Shown here: positions 1 through 9,300 of the stretch, in pieces
How the letters are laid out: each line of letters opens with the position of its first letter
How positions within the stretch are numbered: position 1 is the stretch's first letter
Assembly (NCBI RefSeq): GCF_024448335.1
Contig: NZ_JAMOHM010000007.1
Coordinates: forward strand, 124,001 to 188,000
Source of the DNA: Stutzerimonas frequens
GTDB lineage: Bacteria; Pseudomonadota; Gammaproteobacteria; Pseudomonadales; Pseudomonadaceae
DNA: 64,000 nucleotides
Direction: 5' to 3'
Notes under the pieces: generated by a model
What the model saw: only the letters and a program-made list of their open reading frames with translations
Database searches by the model: none
Told to the model about the DNA's origin: nothing
Program-made: the position numbers and the translations under genes

Positions 1-1519
1 AGCTGGTCTGCAGGCTCTCGCTGACGCCGTGATGCAGACGTTCCACATGCGCGTGCGCCATGCGGCGCTCGCTGCGGCGGAATTCGCGCTTGTGCTGGAG
101 CAATTGACGGGCGCCGTTGGCATCGCCGGAAAGGAACACCGAGAGCCCCAGGCGCAGGTTGGCTAGCAACTGCTCGAGCAGCGTCTGCAACTCTTCCAGG
201 CCCTGTTCGGAAAATGGCCGGCGGGTCGAGGTTTTCAGGTCGCGAAGCTTGCCCAGCATGTGTTCGGCGCTGTCGCCGGCCTGTTCCAGGTTGATCGCCA
301 GCTCGATGATCTCTGCCCAGCGGCGCTGCTCGTCCTCGGCGAGGTCGTCGCGAGGCATGCGTGCCAGATATAGCTTCACGGCGTTGTAGAGCGCATCGAC
401 ATCGTCGTCCAGGCGCCGGATTTCTTCGCCGGGCTCGGGGCGGTCCTCGCGCAGCGCCTCCAGCAGGCGCACCAGCATCAGCTCGACCAGATCGCCGATA
501 CGCAACGTCTCCCGCGTGGCGTTGGCCAGGGCCAGACTCGGCGTTTCCAGTGCCGCCGGGTCCAGGTGCCGTGGCCGGGCCACGCCGCCGTCCGTTTGCC
601 GCTCCGGCAGCAGGTTTTCGCACAGGTGGGCCATCGCCGGCACGGTGGGCAACAGCAGCAGGCAGCGCAGGCTGTTGTAGGCGAGGTGGAAGCCGATCAC
701 CTGTGTCTGGGTGCTGAAGCCGAACCCGCCCATCCAGGTCACCAGCGGTTCGAGAAACGGCAGCACGGCCAGTCCGGCCAGTTTGTACAGCAGGTTGCCA
801 AGGGCCACGCGGCGCGCCGGCACCGGTTGCAGGCTGGCGTTCAGCCAGGCGAGCAGGCCGCTGCCGACATTGGCCCCGATGACCACCCCCAGTGCTACCG
901 GTAGACCGATAAGGCCGGCACCGGCCAGGGTGGCGATCAGCAGGACCGCGGCAAGGCTGGAATAGGACAGCAGTGCGAACACTGCGCCGACGACGACCGC
1001 CAGCAGCGTATCGCCGGCCAGCGAGGAGAACAGCACACGCATGCCGCGCGCTTCGGTGATCGGCGCCGCAGCCTGAACGATCAGCTGCAGGGCAAGAATG
1101 ATCAGCCCCATGCCGATCAGCACGCGCCCTAGCTGGCCGCTGCGGCTCTGCTTGCGTGACAGGAACAAACACACACCCAGCAGTGTCAGCAACGGCGACA
1201 GCCAGGACAGGTCCATCGTCAGAACCCGTGCCATGAGTGCGGTGCCGACATCCGCGCCGAGCATGATCGCCAGGGCGGTGGGTAGCGCCATCAGGCCCTG
1301 GGCGACGAAAGAGATGACCAGCAGTGCGGTGGCGTTACTGCTCTGTACCAGGGCCGTGACGCCGATGCCGGCGCCGAATGCCAGCGGCGTGTGGCCCATG
1401 CTCCGCCCCAGCAATCGCCGCAGATGCGAGCCGTACACGCGCATGATGCCGGTGCGCACGATGTGCGTACCCCACACCAACAGGGCGATGGACGACAACA
1501 GGTGCAGCAGGGTCAGCAT
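1..1519 (-). CDS. Na/Pi cotransporter family protein with PhoU-like C-terminus (partial)
   Basis: Reading the minus strand from ATG at 1519 gives an uninterrupted protein that runs off the left edge, so the C-terminus is missing. An excellent ribosome site (GGAAGGAGC) lies about 8 bases upstream. The N-terminal half is hydrophobic with the repeated signature of NptA/YjbB-type sodium-phosphate cotransporters: QSSNATAL near residue 60, GADVGTA near residue 88, and a second related repeat (GANVGSG) further on. After about residue 320 it becomes a soluble helical region like PhoU, rich in Leu, Glu and Arg. It should be an inner-membrane phosphate transporter, importer or exporter unknown. A second member lies at 38995-40830. 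The family assignment is firm; transport direction is not. Confidence 0.85.
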   Translation of the reverse strand, partial: MLTLLHLLSSIALLVWGTHIVRTGIMRVYGSHLRRLLGRSMGHTPLAFGAGIGVTALVQSSNATALLVISFVAQGLMALPTALAIMLGADVGTALMARVLTMDLSWLSPLLTLLGVCLFLSRKQSRSGQLGRVLIGMGLIILALQLIVQAAAPITEARGMRVLFSSLAGDTLLAVVVGAVFALLSYSSLAAVLLIATLAGAGLIGLPVALGVVIGANVGSGLLAWLNASLQPVPARRVALGNLLYKLAGLAVLPFLEPLVTWMGGFGFSTQTQVIGFHLAYNSLRCLLLLPTVPAMAHLCENLLPERQTDGGVARPRHLDPAALETPSLALANATRETLRIGDLVELMLVRLLEALREDRPEPGEEIRRLDDDVDALYNAVKLYLARMPRDDLAEDEQRRWAEIIELAINLEQAGDSAEHMLGKLRDLKTSTRRPFSEQGLEELQTLLEQLLANLRLGLSVFLSGDANGARQLLQHKREFRRSERRMAHAHVERLHHGVSESLQTS

Positions 1520-1557
1520 CGTTCGGGGCTCCTTCCCCGGCGAGCGGCAACGACAAC

Positions 1558-1582
1558 GTTCTGCGTCACAAGGACGCAGAAC
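1558..1582. other. Hairpin between the Cache protein gene and the Na/Pi transporter gene
   Basis: Perfect inverted repeat with 10-base arms (GTTCTGCGTC at 1558-1567, GACGCAGAAC at 1573-1582) and a 5-base loop. It lies downstream of the 1659-2555 gene on the minus strand. There is no T-run after it, so it is a weak candidate terminator or an mRNA 3'-end protecting stem. Confidence 0.4.
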
Positions 1583-1658
1583 TGCACCGGGGATATCCGA
1601 TTGACCCTGACCTGCCGGGCACGTTCACCGAAACGTCACGTGCCGGGGCGCATCTCAC

Positions 1659-2555
1659 TCAGGGGCGGGTGTAGTAGCCAACCCCAAGCAGCACGTCATC
1701 GACCCGCTGGATCAGCGAATGCTTCTGCTCGACAGCGTTGGTCGCCGGGTTGCGCCAGACGTAGTCGACCGTGCCGGAACCCTGCTTGCGCGCCAGCTCG
1801 ATCATGTCCTTGAACAGCGGCTTGCCGGCGGCATCGGTAACGTTGCGCACGTCGACGCCCACCAGGTTCGGCGAGCTGCCGCTGGCGCGATAGCGACCAT
1901 CGTCCAGGCCGATCGCGAAGACATACTCGTCGTTGTAGACGAAGCCGCCGCGCGGATCGTTGAAGCTGCGGAAGGCTGCCTCGGCGCCCTTGTCCTTGAC
2001 CTGTTGCACAGCACGCTCGAGCAGCGCCTGGGCCTGCTCGGCGGTGGCGCGGGAGATGTAGTAGCCGACGCAGAGCACATGGTCGCCGACCTTGCGGAAC
2101 TGGCTGACCTTGTTCTCCAGCTTGTTATCGGCCGGGTTGAGCCACTGATACTCGACCTCTCCGCTGTCCTGGCGCGTCGAATTGTCGAGAATCTCGCGCA
2201 TGAACGGCTTGCCGGCGGCGTCCTTGAGATCGCTGACGTTAAGTCCCACCAGGCTGGCCGATGGGCCGCTGCTGGCCTGCATGGTGCCGTCCTCGCCGAG
2301 CACGAAGATGTAGTACTGGCCGCGGGCGAATTCGCCGTTGCGGTCGTTGAAGGTGGCCAGGGCCTGTTCCGGGCCCTTGGCCTGGTAGGTCAGCACGGCC
2401 TGGTCGAGCAGGGCGCGGGCGTTGCTGGCGTGGCTGCGCTCCACCGAGCCGAGGGTCCGCTCGCGGGCCGCTTCCTCGGCCTGCAGCGTGAACGGTACGG
2501 CGCCCAGCGTGGCGCAGATGGATAGGACGAGCAGCTTCTTGCGGTTCCGGTACAT
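1659..2555 (-). CDS. Secreted protein with two tandem Cache-like sensor modules
   Basis: 298 residues. Residues 1-26 form a signal peptide (basic start, hydrophobic core, cleavage after LQA), so the protein should be periplasmic. The mature part is an internal duplication: residues about 40-165 and 170-298 align by eye, each with a helix ending ALL..A, a F(N)D..G motif, a strand Y(I/V)F, SG.S..LVG..V, DAAGKP, and an ending VGYY. This pattern is that of the single Cache domain (Cache_2) seen in chemoreceptors and kinases, but there is no membrane anchor and no signalling output domain. It may bind a small ligand for a partner membrane protein. No function is known to me; the Na/Pi transporter gene lies downstream on the same strand. 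Confidence 0.75.
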   Translation of the reverse strand: MYRNRKKLLVLSICATLGAVPFTLQAEEAARERTLGSVERSHASNARALLDQAVLTYQAKGPEQALATFNDRNGEFARGQYYIFVLGEDGTMQASSGPSASLVGLNVSDLKDAAGKPFMREILDNSTRQDSGEVEYQWLNPADNKLENKVSQFRKVGDHVLCVGYYISRATAEQAQALLERAVQQVKDKGAEAAFRSFNDPRGGFVYNDEYVFAIGLDDGRYRASGSSPNLVGVDVRNVTDAAGKPLFKDMIELARKQGSGTVDYVWRNPATNAVEQKHSLIQRVDDVLLGVGYYTRP

Positions 2556-2792
2556 GAACGACTCCTGCGCTTGTGACGGGCGACGAAGCGGCCGCCCCTC
2601 GATCCCATGCTAGGCAGCAATCGCGGAATTGATATTGGTCGTGAGAAGCAGAAAGGCAGCGCGAAAGGATGAGAAAAGGCCCTGGGTCGATGCGACAGGA
2701 GCTGTCGCACGGCAAGTGCAAACTGGCCTCGCCGGCTCGCTCCCTCATCTGGCGGCCTGTAACCTAGCGACTTCTGTTCACGCGGTGCGCCC

Positions 2793-5700
2793 ATGCTCAG
2801 CCTCTACCACGCCCCTGATCTCGAAACCCTCGGCGAACTGGCCACCACGCTGCTCGCCCAGCCGCTGGCCGACCCCTTTGCGTCGGCGCGGGTGGTGGTG
2901 CCGAGCCAGGGCATGGGCCGCTGGCTGACCCTGGAGCTGGCGCGCCGGCAGGGCATCGCCATGCAGCTCGAGCTGCAGCTGCCGGCGGCGTTCGTCTGGG
3001 ACCTGAGCCGCACGGTGCTGGGCAGCCTGCCCGAGCAGTCGGCGTTCTCCCCGACCACCCTGACCTGGCGTCTGTATGGCTGGCTGTGCGAGCCGGCCAA
3101 TCTCGAGCTGGCGCCGCGTCTGGCGCAGTACCTCGATGGCGGCGATGAGCGCCGGCGGCTGTCATTGGCGGCCAAGATCGCCGACGTCTTCGACCAGTAC
3201 CTGCTCTATCGCGACGACTGGCTGGCGGCCTGGGAGCGTGGCGAAACCCTCGACCTCGGTCCCGACGAAGCCTGGCAGGCGCTGCTCTGGCGCGAGCTGA
3301 CCAAGGACGGCCACCCGCACCGCGCGCGCCTGCTCGGCGACCTGCTGCAGCGCCTCTATCGCGACGAGCCGTTGCCGGACCTCCCCGAGCGCCTGCTGGT
3401 GTTCGGCATCAGCAGCCTGCCGCCGCACCATCTTCGTGTGCTCGACGGCCTGGCGCGGCATATCGACGTGGTGGTCTGCGCGCTCAACCCGAGCCGCGAG
3501 GCCTGGGGCGAGATTCGCGATATCCGCGAGTTGGCCAGACAACCGGAGAGCGGTGTCGATGACTGGTATCTGGACGTGGGCCATCCGCTGCTGGCGAGTC
3601 TCGGCAAGCAGGGCCGCGACTTTTTCGACTCGCTGTTCAGCCTGACCGCCAGCGAAGGCAGTCAGGAATTCGGCCTGTATTCCGAAGACGAGGACCTGCA
3701 CGACGACAGCCTGCTGCATGCCTTGCAGAACGACATCCTGCGCCTGCGCACCCGCCTGCCCGATGAGCGGATCTCCCTGGCCGAGAACGACCGTTCACTG
3801 GAGGTGCATATCGCCCACTCGCCGCTGCGCGAGGTGGACATCCTCCATGACCAGCTGCTGGCGCGCTTCGCCGCCGACCCGGCGCTGACGCCGGACCAGG
3901 TGGTGGTGCTGACCCCCGACATCGAACGTTATGCGCCCTTCATCGAGGCGGTTTTCGCCCCGCGCGAGGGCAGCCCGCGGATTCCCTACAGCCTCGCCGA
4001 CCGCAGCCTGCGCGCCGAGGTGCCGTTGATCGAGGCCTTCCTTGAACTGCTGTTGCTGGCGCAGAGCCGTTTCGCCGCCGAGGAAATCCTCGCCTGGCTG
4101 GAACAGCCGGCCATCGCCCGCCGCGCCGGCATCGAGAGCGAAGACCTGCCGCTGCTGCGTGATTGGCTGCGCGAGGCCGGCGTGCGCTGGGGCCGCGATG
4201 GCGAGCAGCGCGCACGGCTGGGGCTGCCGGCCGAATCAGCCTTTACCTGGCGCCAGGGGCTGGACCGCCTGCTGCTGGGCTTCGCTGCACCGCCGCAGCT
4301 GGCCGGCGACCGCGCGCCCTTGCTTGGCGAGCACTGGCCGCTGGATGCGCTGGAAGGCGCGCGCGGGCAGTTGCTCGGGCGATTGGTGGACTTCGTCGAG
4401 CGGCTCGGCAGCCTGGCCGATCAACTGGCTCGGCCGCGCCCGCTGGCCGAGTGGGCGGATGACCTGCAAGTGCTGATCGATACGCTGTTCGACGAGCGCG
4501 AGGCCGGCGAGACGCTGCTGCTGCTCTCCCAGGCCTGCGCCGCCCTGCGCGATCAGGCCCAGGCCGCCGGCCTCACCCGGCCCATCGAGCTGGAACTGGT
4601 GCACCAGCAGCTCTGCGCCGCGTTGCAGCAGGGCGGCGGCGCCTCCGGCTTTCTCACCGGTGCGGTGACATTCTGCACCATGGTGCCGATGCGCAGCCTG
4701 CCGTTCCGCGTGGTCTGTCTGCTCGGCCTGGACGATGGCGCCTTCCCGCGGCGCACGCCGCCGTCGGGCTTCGACCTGATCGGCCGGCATCCGCGCCGTG
4801 GCGACCGGGCGCGGCGCCTCGACGACCGCTACCTGCTGCTGGAGACGCTGCTCTCGGCGCGCCAGGCGCTGTACCTGTCCTATGTCGGCCGCGACCCGCG
4901 CGACAACGCCGTGCTGCCGCCCTCGGTGTTGCTCAGCGAGGTGCTCGAGGCGGTGGACATGACCGCCGTGCTGGCCGACGGGGCGCGGCCGGTCAGCCAG
5001 AAGATCCTCATCGCGCATCCGCTGCAGCCGTTCTCGCCGCGTAATTTCGGCGAAGCGCCCTGTGCCGGCTATTCGCTGCCCTGGTTCCGCGCCGCCCAGC
5101 GCCTGGCCGAGCCACCACAGGCGCAGGCGCAACCCTTCGCCAGCCTGCTCGCCGAACCCGATGAGGCCTGGCTGACCATCGAGCCGTCGCAGCTGCTGCA
5201 GTGCTTCCGCCACCCGGCGCGCTTCCTGCTCGAACAGCGCCTCGGCCTGCGCCTGGCCGATGATCAGGAATCGCTTGCCAGCGACGAACCGTTCGACCTG
5301 GAAATGCCGGCCTGGAACGGCCTGCGCCGCCTGTCGCTGCAAGCGATGGAGCAGGGCTGGAGCGACGAGGAGGAGCGGCGCATGGCCTGCGCGGCGGGCT
5401 GGCTGCCCACCGGCGAGCTGGGCCAGGCGCTGTGGGGCAAACTGCGCGGCCCGGTGCGTGCCTTTGCACCGCGGCTGTTCGAACTGCGCCCGGACGCCGT
5501 GCCCGAGCCGCTGCCGGTGGACATCACCCTGGCCGGCGTGCGCATCCATGGCTGGCTCGACGGCGTGACGCCGGGCGGGCTGTTCGGCTGGAAGCTCGGC
5601 CGCTTGGGCGAATGGGACCTGCCGCCGTTCTGGCTACGCCACCTGCTGCTCAACCTGTGCGCCACGCCCGGCATCGAACGCCATAGCCTGATGCTTTCGC

Positions 5701-6071
5701 CGGCCGGTGACTGGCAGCTGGGGCCGCTGGCCAATGCGGCCGAGCTGCTGGAGCCCTGGCTGGTGGCCTACCACAGCGCGATCCGCGAGCCGCTGCCGCT
5801 GTTGCCGCGCAGCAGCCAGGCCTTTGCCCGCGGCTACCGCAAGCCGAGCCGCGGCAGCGAGCCGCTGGACTGCGCCCGCAAGCGCGCCCGCGAAGCCTGG
5901 CTCGGCGCCGAGTTCAGCCCCATTGCCGCCGAAGCCGAAGACCCCTGGAATGCCTTGGCCTTCCGCGATCGCGATCCGCTGGACGAGCGTTTCGAAACCC
6001 TGGCCGAACAGCTGATCGGCCCGGCGTTGGATGCGTTGGCGGATGGAGAGGAGCAGAGTGATGACGTCTGA
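2793..6071 (+). CDS. recC: RecBCD enzyme subunit RecC
   Basis: 1092 residues, close to the 1122 of E. coli RecC. RecC is the Chi-recognising subunit of exonuclease V, the helicase-nuclease that processes double-strand breaks for RecA. The N-terminus (LYHAPDLETL...PSQGMGRWL) is typical, with an inactive helicase fold: VVPSQGMGRW stands where a Walker motif would be. The conserved PFRVVCLLGLDDGAFPR stretch lies at about residues 633-650 and the C-terminal nuclease-like domain is also present. It is first in recC-recB-recD, the usual Pseudomonas order. The start is the first in-frame ATG of the domain; no strong ribosome site is visible. Confidence 0.97.
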   Translation: MLSLYHAPDLETLGELATTLLAQPLADPFASARVVVPSQGMGRWLTLELARRQGIAMQLELQLPAAFVWDLSRTVLGSLPEQSAFSPTTLTWRLYGWLCEPANLELAPRLAQYLDGGDERRRLSLAAKIADVFDQYLLYRDDWLAAWERGETLDLGPDEAWQALLWRELTKDGHPHRARLLGDLLQRLYRDEPLPDLPERLLVFGISSLPPHHLRVLDGLARHIDVVVCALNPSREAWGEIRDIRELARQPESGVDDWYLDVGHPLLASLGKQGRDFFDSLFSLTASEGSQEFGLYSEDEDLHDDSLLHALQNDILRLRTRLPDERISLAENDRSLEVHIAHSPLREVDILHDQLLARFAADPALTPDQVVVLTPDIERYAPFIEAVFAPREGSPRIPYSLADRSLRAEVPLIEAFLELLLLAQSRFAAEEILAWLEQPAIARRAGIESEDLPLLRDWLREAGVRWGRDGEQRARLGLPAESAFTWRQGLDRLLLGFAAPPQLAGDRAPLLGEHWPLDALEGARGQLLGRLVDFVERLGSLADQLARPRPLAEWADDLQVLIDTLFDEREAGETLLLLSQACAALRDQAQAAGLTRPIELELVHQQLCAALQQGGGASGFLTGAVTFCTMVPMRSLPFRVVCLLGLDDGAFPRRTPPSGFDLIGRHPRRGDRARRLDDRYLLLETLLSARQALYLSYVGRDPRDNAVLPPSVLLSEVLEAVDMTAVLADGARPVSQKILIAHPLQPFSPRNFGEAPCAGYSLPWFRAAQRLAEPPQAQAQPFASLLAEPDEAWLTIEPSQLLQCFRHPARFLLEQRLGLRLADDQESLASDEPFDLEMPAWNGLRRLSLQAMEQGWSDEEERRMACAAGWLPTGELGQALWGKLRGPVRAFAPRLFELRPDAVPEPLPVDITLAGVRIHGWLDGVTPGGLFGWKLGRLGEWDLPPFWLRHLLLNLCATPGIERHSLMLSPAGDWQLGPLANAAELLEPWLVAYHSAIREPLPLLPRSSQAFARGYRKPSRGSEPLDCARKRAREAWLGAEFSPIAAEAEDPWNALAFRDRDPLDERFETLAEQLIGPALDALADGEEQSDDV

Positions 6072-6135
6072 AGCATTGTGTCTCCACTTGCTGCCGTGCC
6101 TGTTCGACGGTCGGGGTTTCGCCCCTGACGGGCGA

Positions 6136-6313
6136 GTCACTTTCTCTTTGCTTGCGGATCGCCGCCCGGTGCAAAGAGAAAGTAACCAAAGAGAAAGCAC
6201 ACCCCGCATCCGGGTCTGGCCGCGCAGCGGCCAGACCCGGATGTTGGGGTGCCCTTCTTCTTGCTTACTTCTTCTTGGGCAAGCAAGAAGAAGTAAGGCG
6301 CCCGGCGGGGCGC
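6136..6313. repeat. Hairpin-rich intergenic repeat element between recC and recB
   Basis: The 297-base gap between recC and recB contains no convincing gene but four consecutive inverted repeats. (1) ACTTTCTCTTTG at 6139-6150 with its complement at 6172-6183. (2) 17-base arms at 6207-6223 and 6227-6243 around a 3-base loop (core GGGTCTGGCCGC). (3) 14-base arms at 6264-6277 and 6284-6297, overlapping an alternative 13-base pairing of 6254-6266 with 6281-6293. (4) GCGCCC at 6298-6303 with GGGCGC at 6308-6313. The AAAGAGAAAGTAAC wording resembles a repeat I recall from many proteobacterial genomes; that is memory, not a search. Confidence 0.7.
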
Positions 6314-6368
6314 AACCCGAGGGTGCGGCCAGCACTGCAAAGTCGGCTTTGGCTCGGAGGATCAAGCC

Positions 6369-9300
6369 ATGAAACTCGACCTCCTCGACTCGCCCTTCGA
6401 CGGCCGCTCGCTGATCGAAGCCAGCGCCGGCACCGGCAAGACCTGGACGCTCACCGCGCTCTATGCGCGTCTGCTGCTGGAGCGCCAGCTCTCGGTGGGG
6501 CAGATTCTGGTGGTCACCTACACCACCGCCGCCACCGCCGAGCTGCGCGAGCGCATCCGCGCGCGGCTGGCCGATCTGCTGGCGGTTTATGAGGGCACGC
6601 CGAGCAGCGATGACTTCCTCAATCGCCTGCACGCCCGCTATCCTGACGACGCCTCGCGGCGGCGCCTGTTGCTGGCGGTGCACGGCTTCGACGAGGCGGC
6701 GATCTTCACCATCCACGGCTTCTGTCAGCGTGCCCTGCAGGACGCGGCCTTCGAGGCCGGCGGCGACTTCGACAGCGAGCTGACCGCCGATGACCGCGAG
6801 ATCATCGACGCGCTGCTCGCCGACGCCTGGCGCAGCGAGCTGGCCGATGCCGACCCGGCCTGGGCACGCTTTCTGGCCAAGAGCCGGATCACTCCGCAGT
6901 GGTTGCGCCAGCGTCTGCGCAGTCATCTGGGCAAGCCCTATCTGCGGGTCGAGCCGCAGGGCGTGCCGGTCGCGGCCGATCTGCGCCCGGTCGAGGCGGC
7001 CTGGCAGCGGGCTGCCGAGTTGTGGAAGCAGGCGGGCAGCGCCTGGATCGCCGAGCTGCTGGCGCATGGCGGGCTCAGCCAGAGTACGCACAAGAACGTC
7101 AAGTTTGCGCCATGGCAGGCGGAACTGGATGCCTATTTCGCCGATCCGGCGGTGATGTTCGACCTGCCCGAGGGCGCGGCGAAGTTCGGCGTGCGCGCCC
7201 TGAGCAAGGCCTGCAAGAAGGGCTTCGACGCGCCGGTGTGCGAGCTGGCCCAGGCCCTGGACGAGCTGGCCGATCAGGTGGCCGAGGCACTGCCGGCCGG
7301 CAAGCAGCGGCTGATCGCCCTTCAGGTGGCGCTGCTCGAGTGGCTCAACCGAGAGTTGCCTGAACGCAAGGCGGCGCAGCGGCTGCTGGCCTTCGACGAC
7401 CTGCTGAATCGTCTGGATCAGGCACTGCAGGGCCCGGTCGGCGAGGACCTGGCGGCATCGTTGCGCGCGACCTATCCGCTGGCGCTGATCGACGAGTTCC
7501 AGGACACCGACCCGATCCAGTACGCCATCTTCGACCGCATCTATGCCAAGGGCCGTGATGCCTCGCTGTGCTTCGTCGGCGACCCCAAGCAGGCGATCTA
7601 CGCCTTCCGCGGCGCGGACCTGGCCACTTACATGACGGCCAAGCAACAGGCCGATCGCGAGCCCTTCAATCTACCGACCAACTACCGCTCGACGCCCGAG
7701 CTGATCGCCGCGCTCAACCAGCTGTTCGACCATCCGCAGCCGTTCGCCCAACCCGACCTGCGTTATCCAGCGGTAGGCGCGGCCGACAAGCCGCGTGCGA
7801 GCCTGCGTCTGGCAGAGGAGGGCGAGGCGGCGCCGCTGTTGCTGGTCTGGCTCGGCGACGATCCGCTGGGCAAGGCCGAGGCCGCGCAACTGGCCGCGGC
7901 CGACACGGCGCGACGCATCGCCGTGCAGCTGGCCGCCGCCGCCGAGGGCCGCGCCGGCTTCGCGCAGGGCGACCGGTTCACCCCACTCAAGGGCGGCGAT
8001 ATCGCCGTGCTGGTGGCCAATCACCGCCAGGCCGGGATGATCGCCGACGAGCTGGCCGCGCGTGGCGTGCCCAGCGTGCGCCGCGGGCGCGACAGCGTCT
8101 GGCGCAGCGAGGAGGCCGCCGAACTGGCCGCGGTGCTTGCCGCCTATGCCGAGCCGGGACGCGAGGGTCTGCTGCGGCATGCCCTGGCGACGCGCCTGCT
8201 GGGCCGCAGCGCCGCCGATCTCGCCCGCTGCCAGGATGACCAGCATGAATGGGACGCCGAGCGCGAAGCTGCCGAGCGCTACCACCAGCTCTGGCAGCAG
8301 CAGGGCTTCATGCGCGTGTTCCGCGCCTGGCTCGACGAGCAGGCGGTGGCCGAACGCCTGTTGACTCGGGTCGACGGCGAGCGTCGGCTGACCAACCTCT
8401 TGCACCTCGGTGAATTGCTGCAGGCCGAGAGCCTGCTGCGGCCCGGGCTCGAGCCGCTGCTCGCCTGGTTCAACGCCCAGCGCGGCAGCGAAGGCGCCGG
8501 TGAAGAAGCGCTGCTGCGCCTGGAAAGCGATGCCGAACGGGTGCAGATCGTCACCATCCACACCAGCAAGGGGCTGGAATACCCCTTGGTGTTCTGCCCG
8601 TTTCTCTGGGACGGCAAGCTGCTCGGCAAGAAGCAGGACAGTGCCCGTTGTCACGATGCCGCTGGCCGGCCGCTGCTGGACCTGGGCAGCGACGAACTGG
8701 AGGACAACCTCGAACGCGCCCGCCAGGAGGTGTTCGCCGAACAGCTGCGGCTGGCCTACGTCGCCCTGACCCGCGCGCGTGACCGGCTCTGGCTGCACTG
8801 GGGGCCGGTGAGCCTGCCCAAGGCGAAGAAGGATGGCAGTCTGCCCGACGAAGGCTTGCACAGCAGCGCCCTGGCCTGGCTGCTGCACGGCCGCGAACTG
8901 CCGGGCGAGCAGCCACTGACGGAGCTGGGCAACCACCTGGCTGGCCTCAACGGCGGTAGCCTGCGTCTGGCCATCGAGCGGCTGGTCGCCGCGAGCGACG
9001 GGCACATGGCCTGCCTGCCGCTCGAGTCGCGTGAGGCCAGCACCCAGGGCAGCAGCCGCGCAGCGCCGCCCGAGCAGCTGGCGCAGCTCAACCGCAACCT
9101 CTACAGCGCCTGGCGCATCGGCAGCTTCTCCGGGCTGGCCGCCGGCATGCACATGGAAGCGCCGGACCGCGACGCCCTTGCGATGCCCGATGCCGGCGAG
9201 CCGGGCAGCGGCTTCTTCGCCTTCCCACGCGGCGCTCGGGCCGGTACCTGTCTGCATGCCATCCTCGAGGACTGGGCGCGGGGCAAGGGTGAGCTGACCC

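Noticed and set aside
6137-6340. Small ORFs within the recC-recB repeat
   Set aside because: They only translate the inverted repeats; such peptides are a known kind of false annotation of this repeat type.
5634-7646. 670-codon minus-strand frame across recC-recB
   Set aside because: Antisense shadow of recC and recB that also runs through the hairpin repeat; low-complexity protein with no motif.
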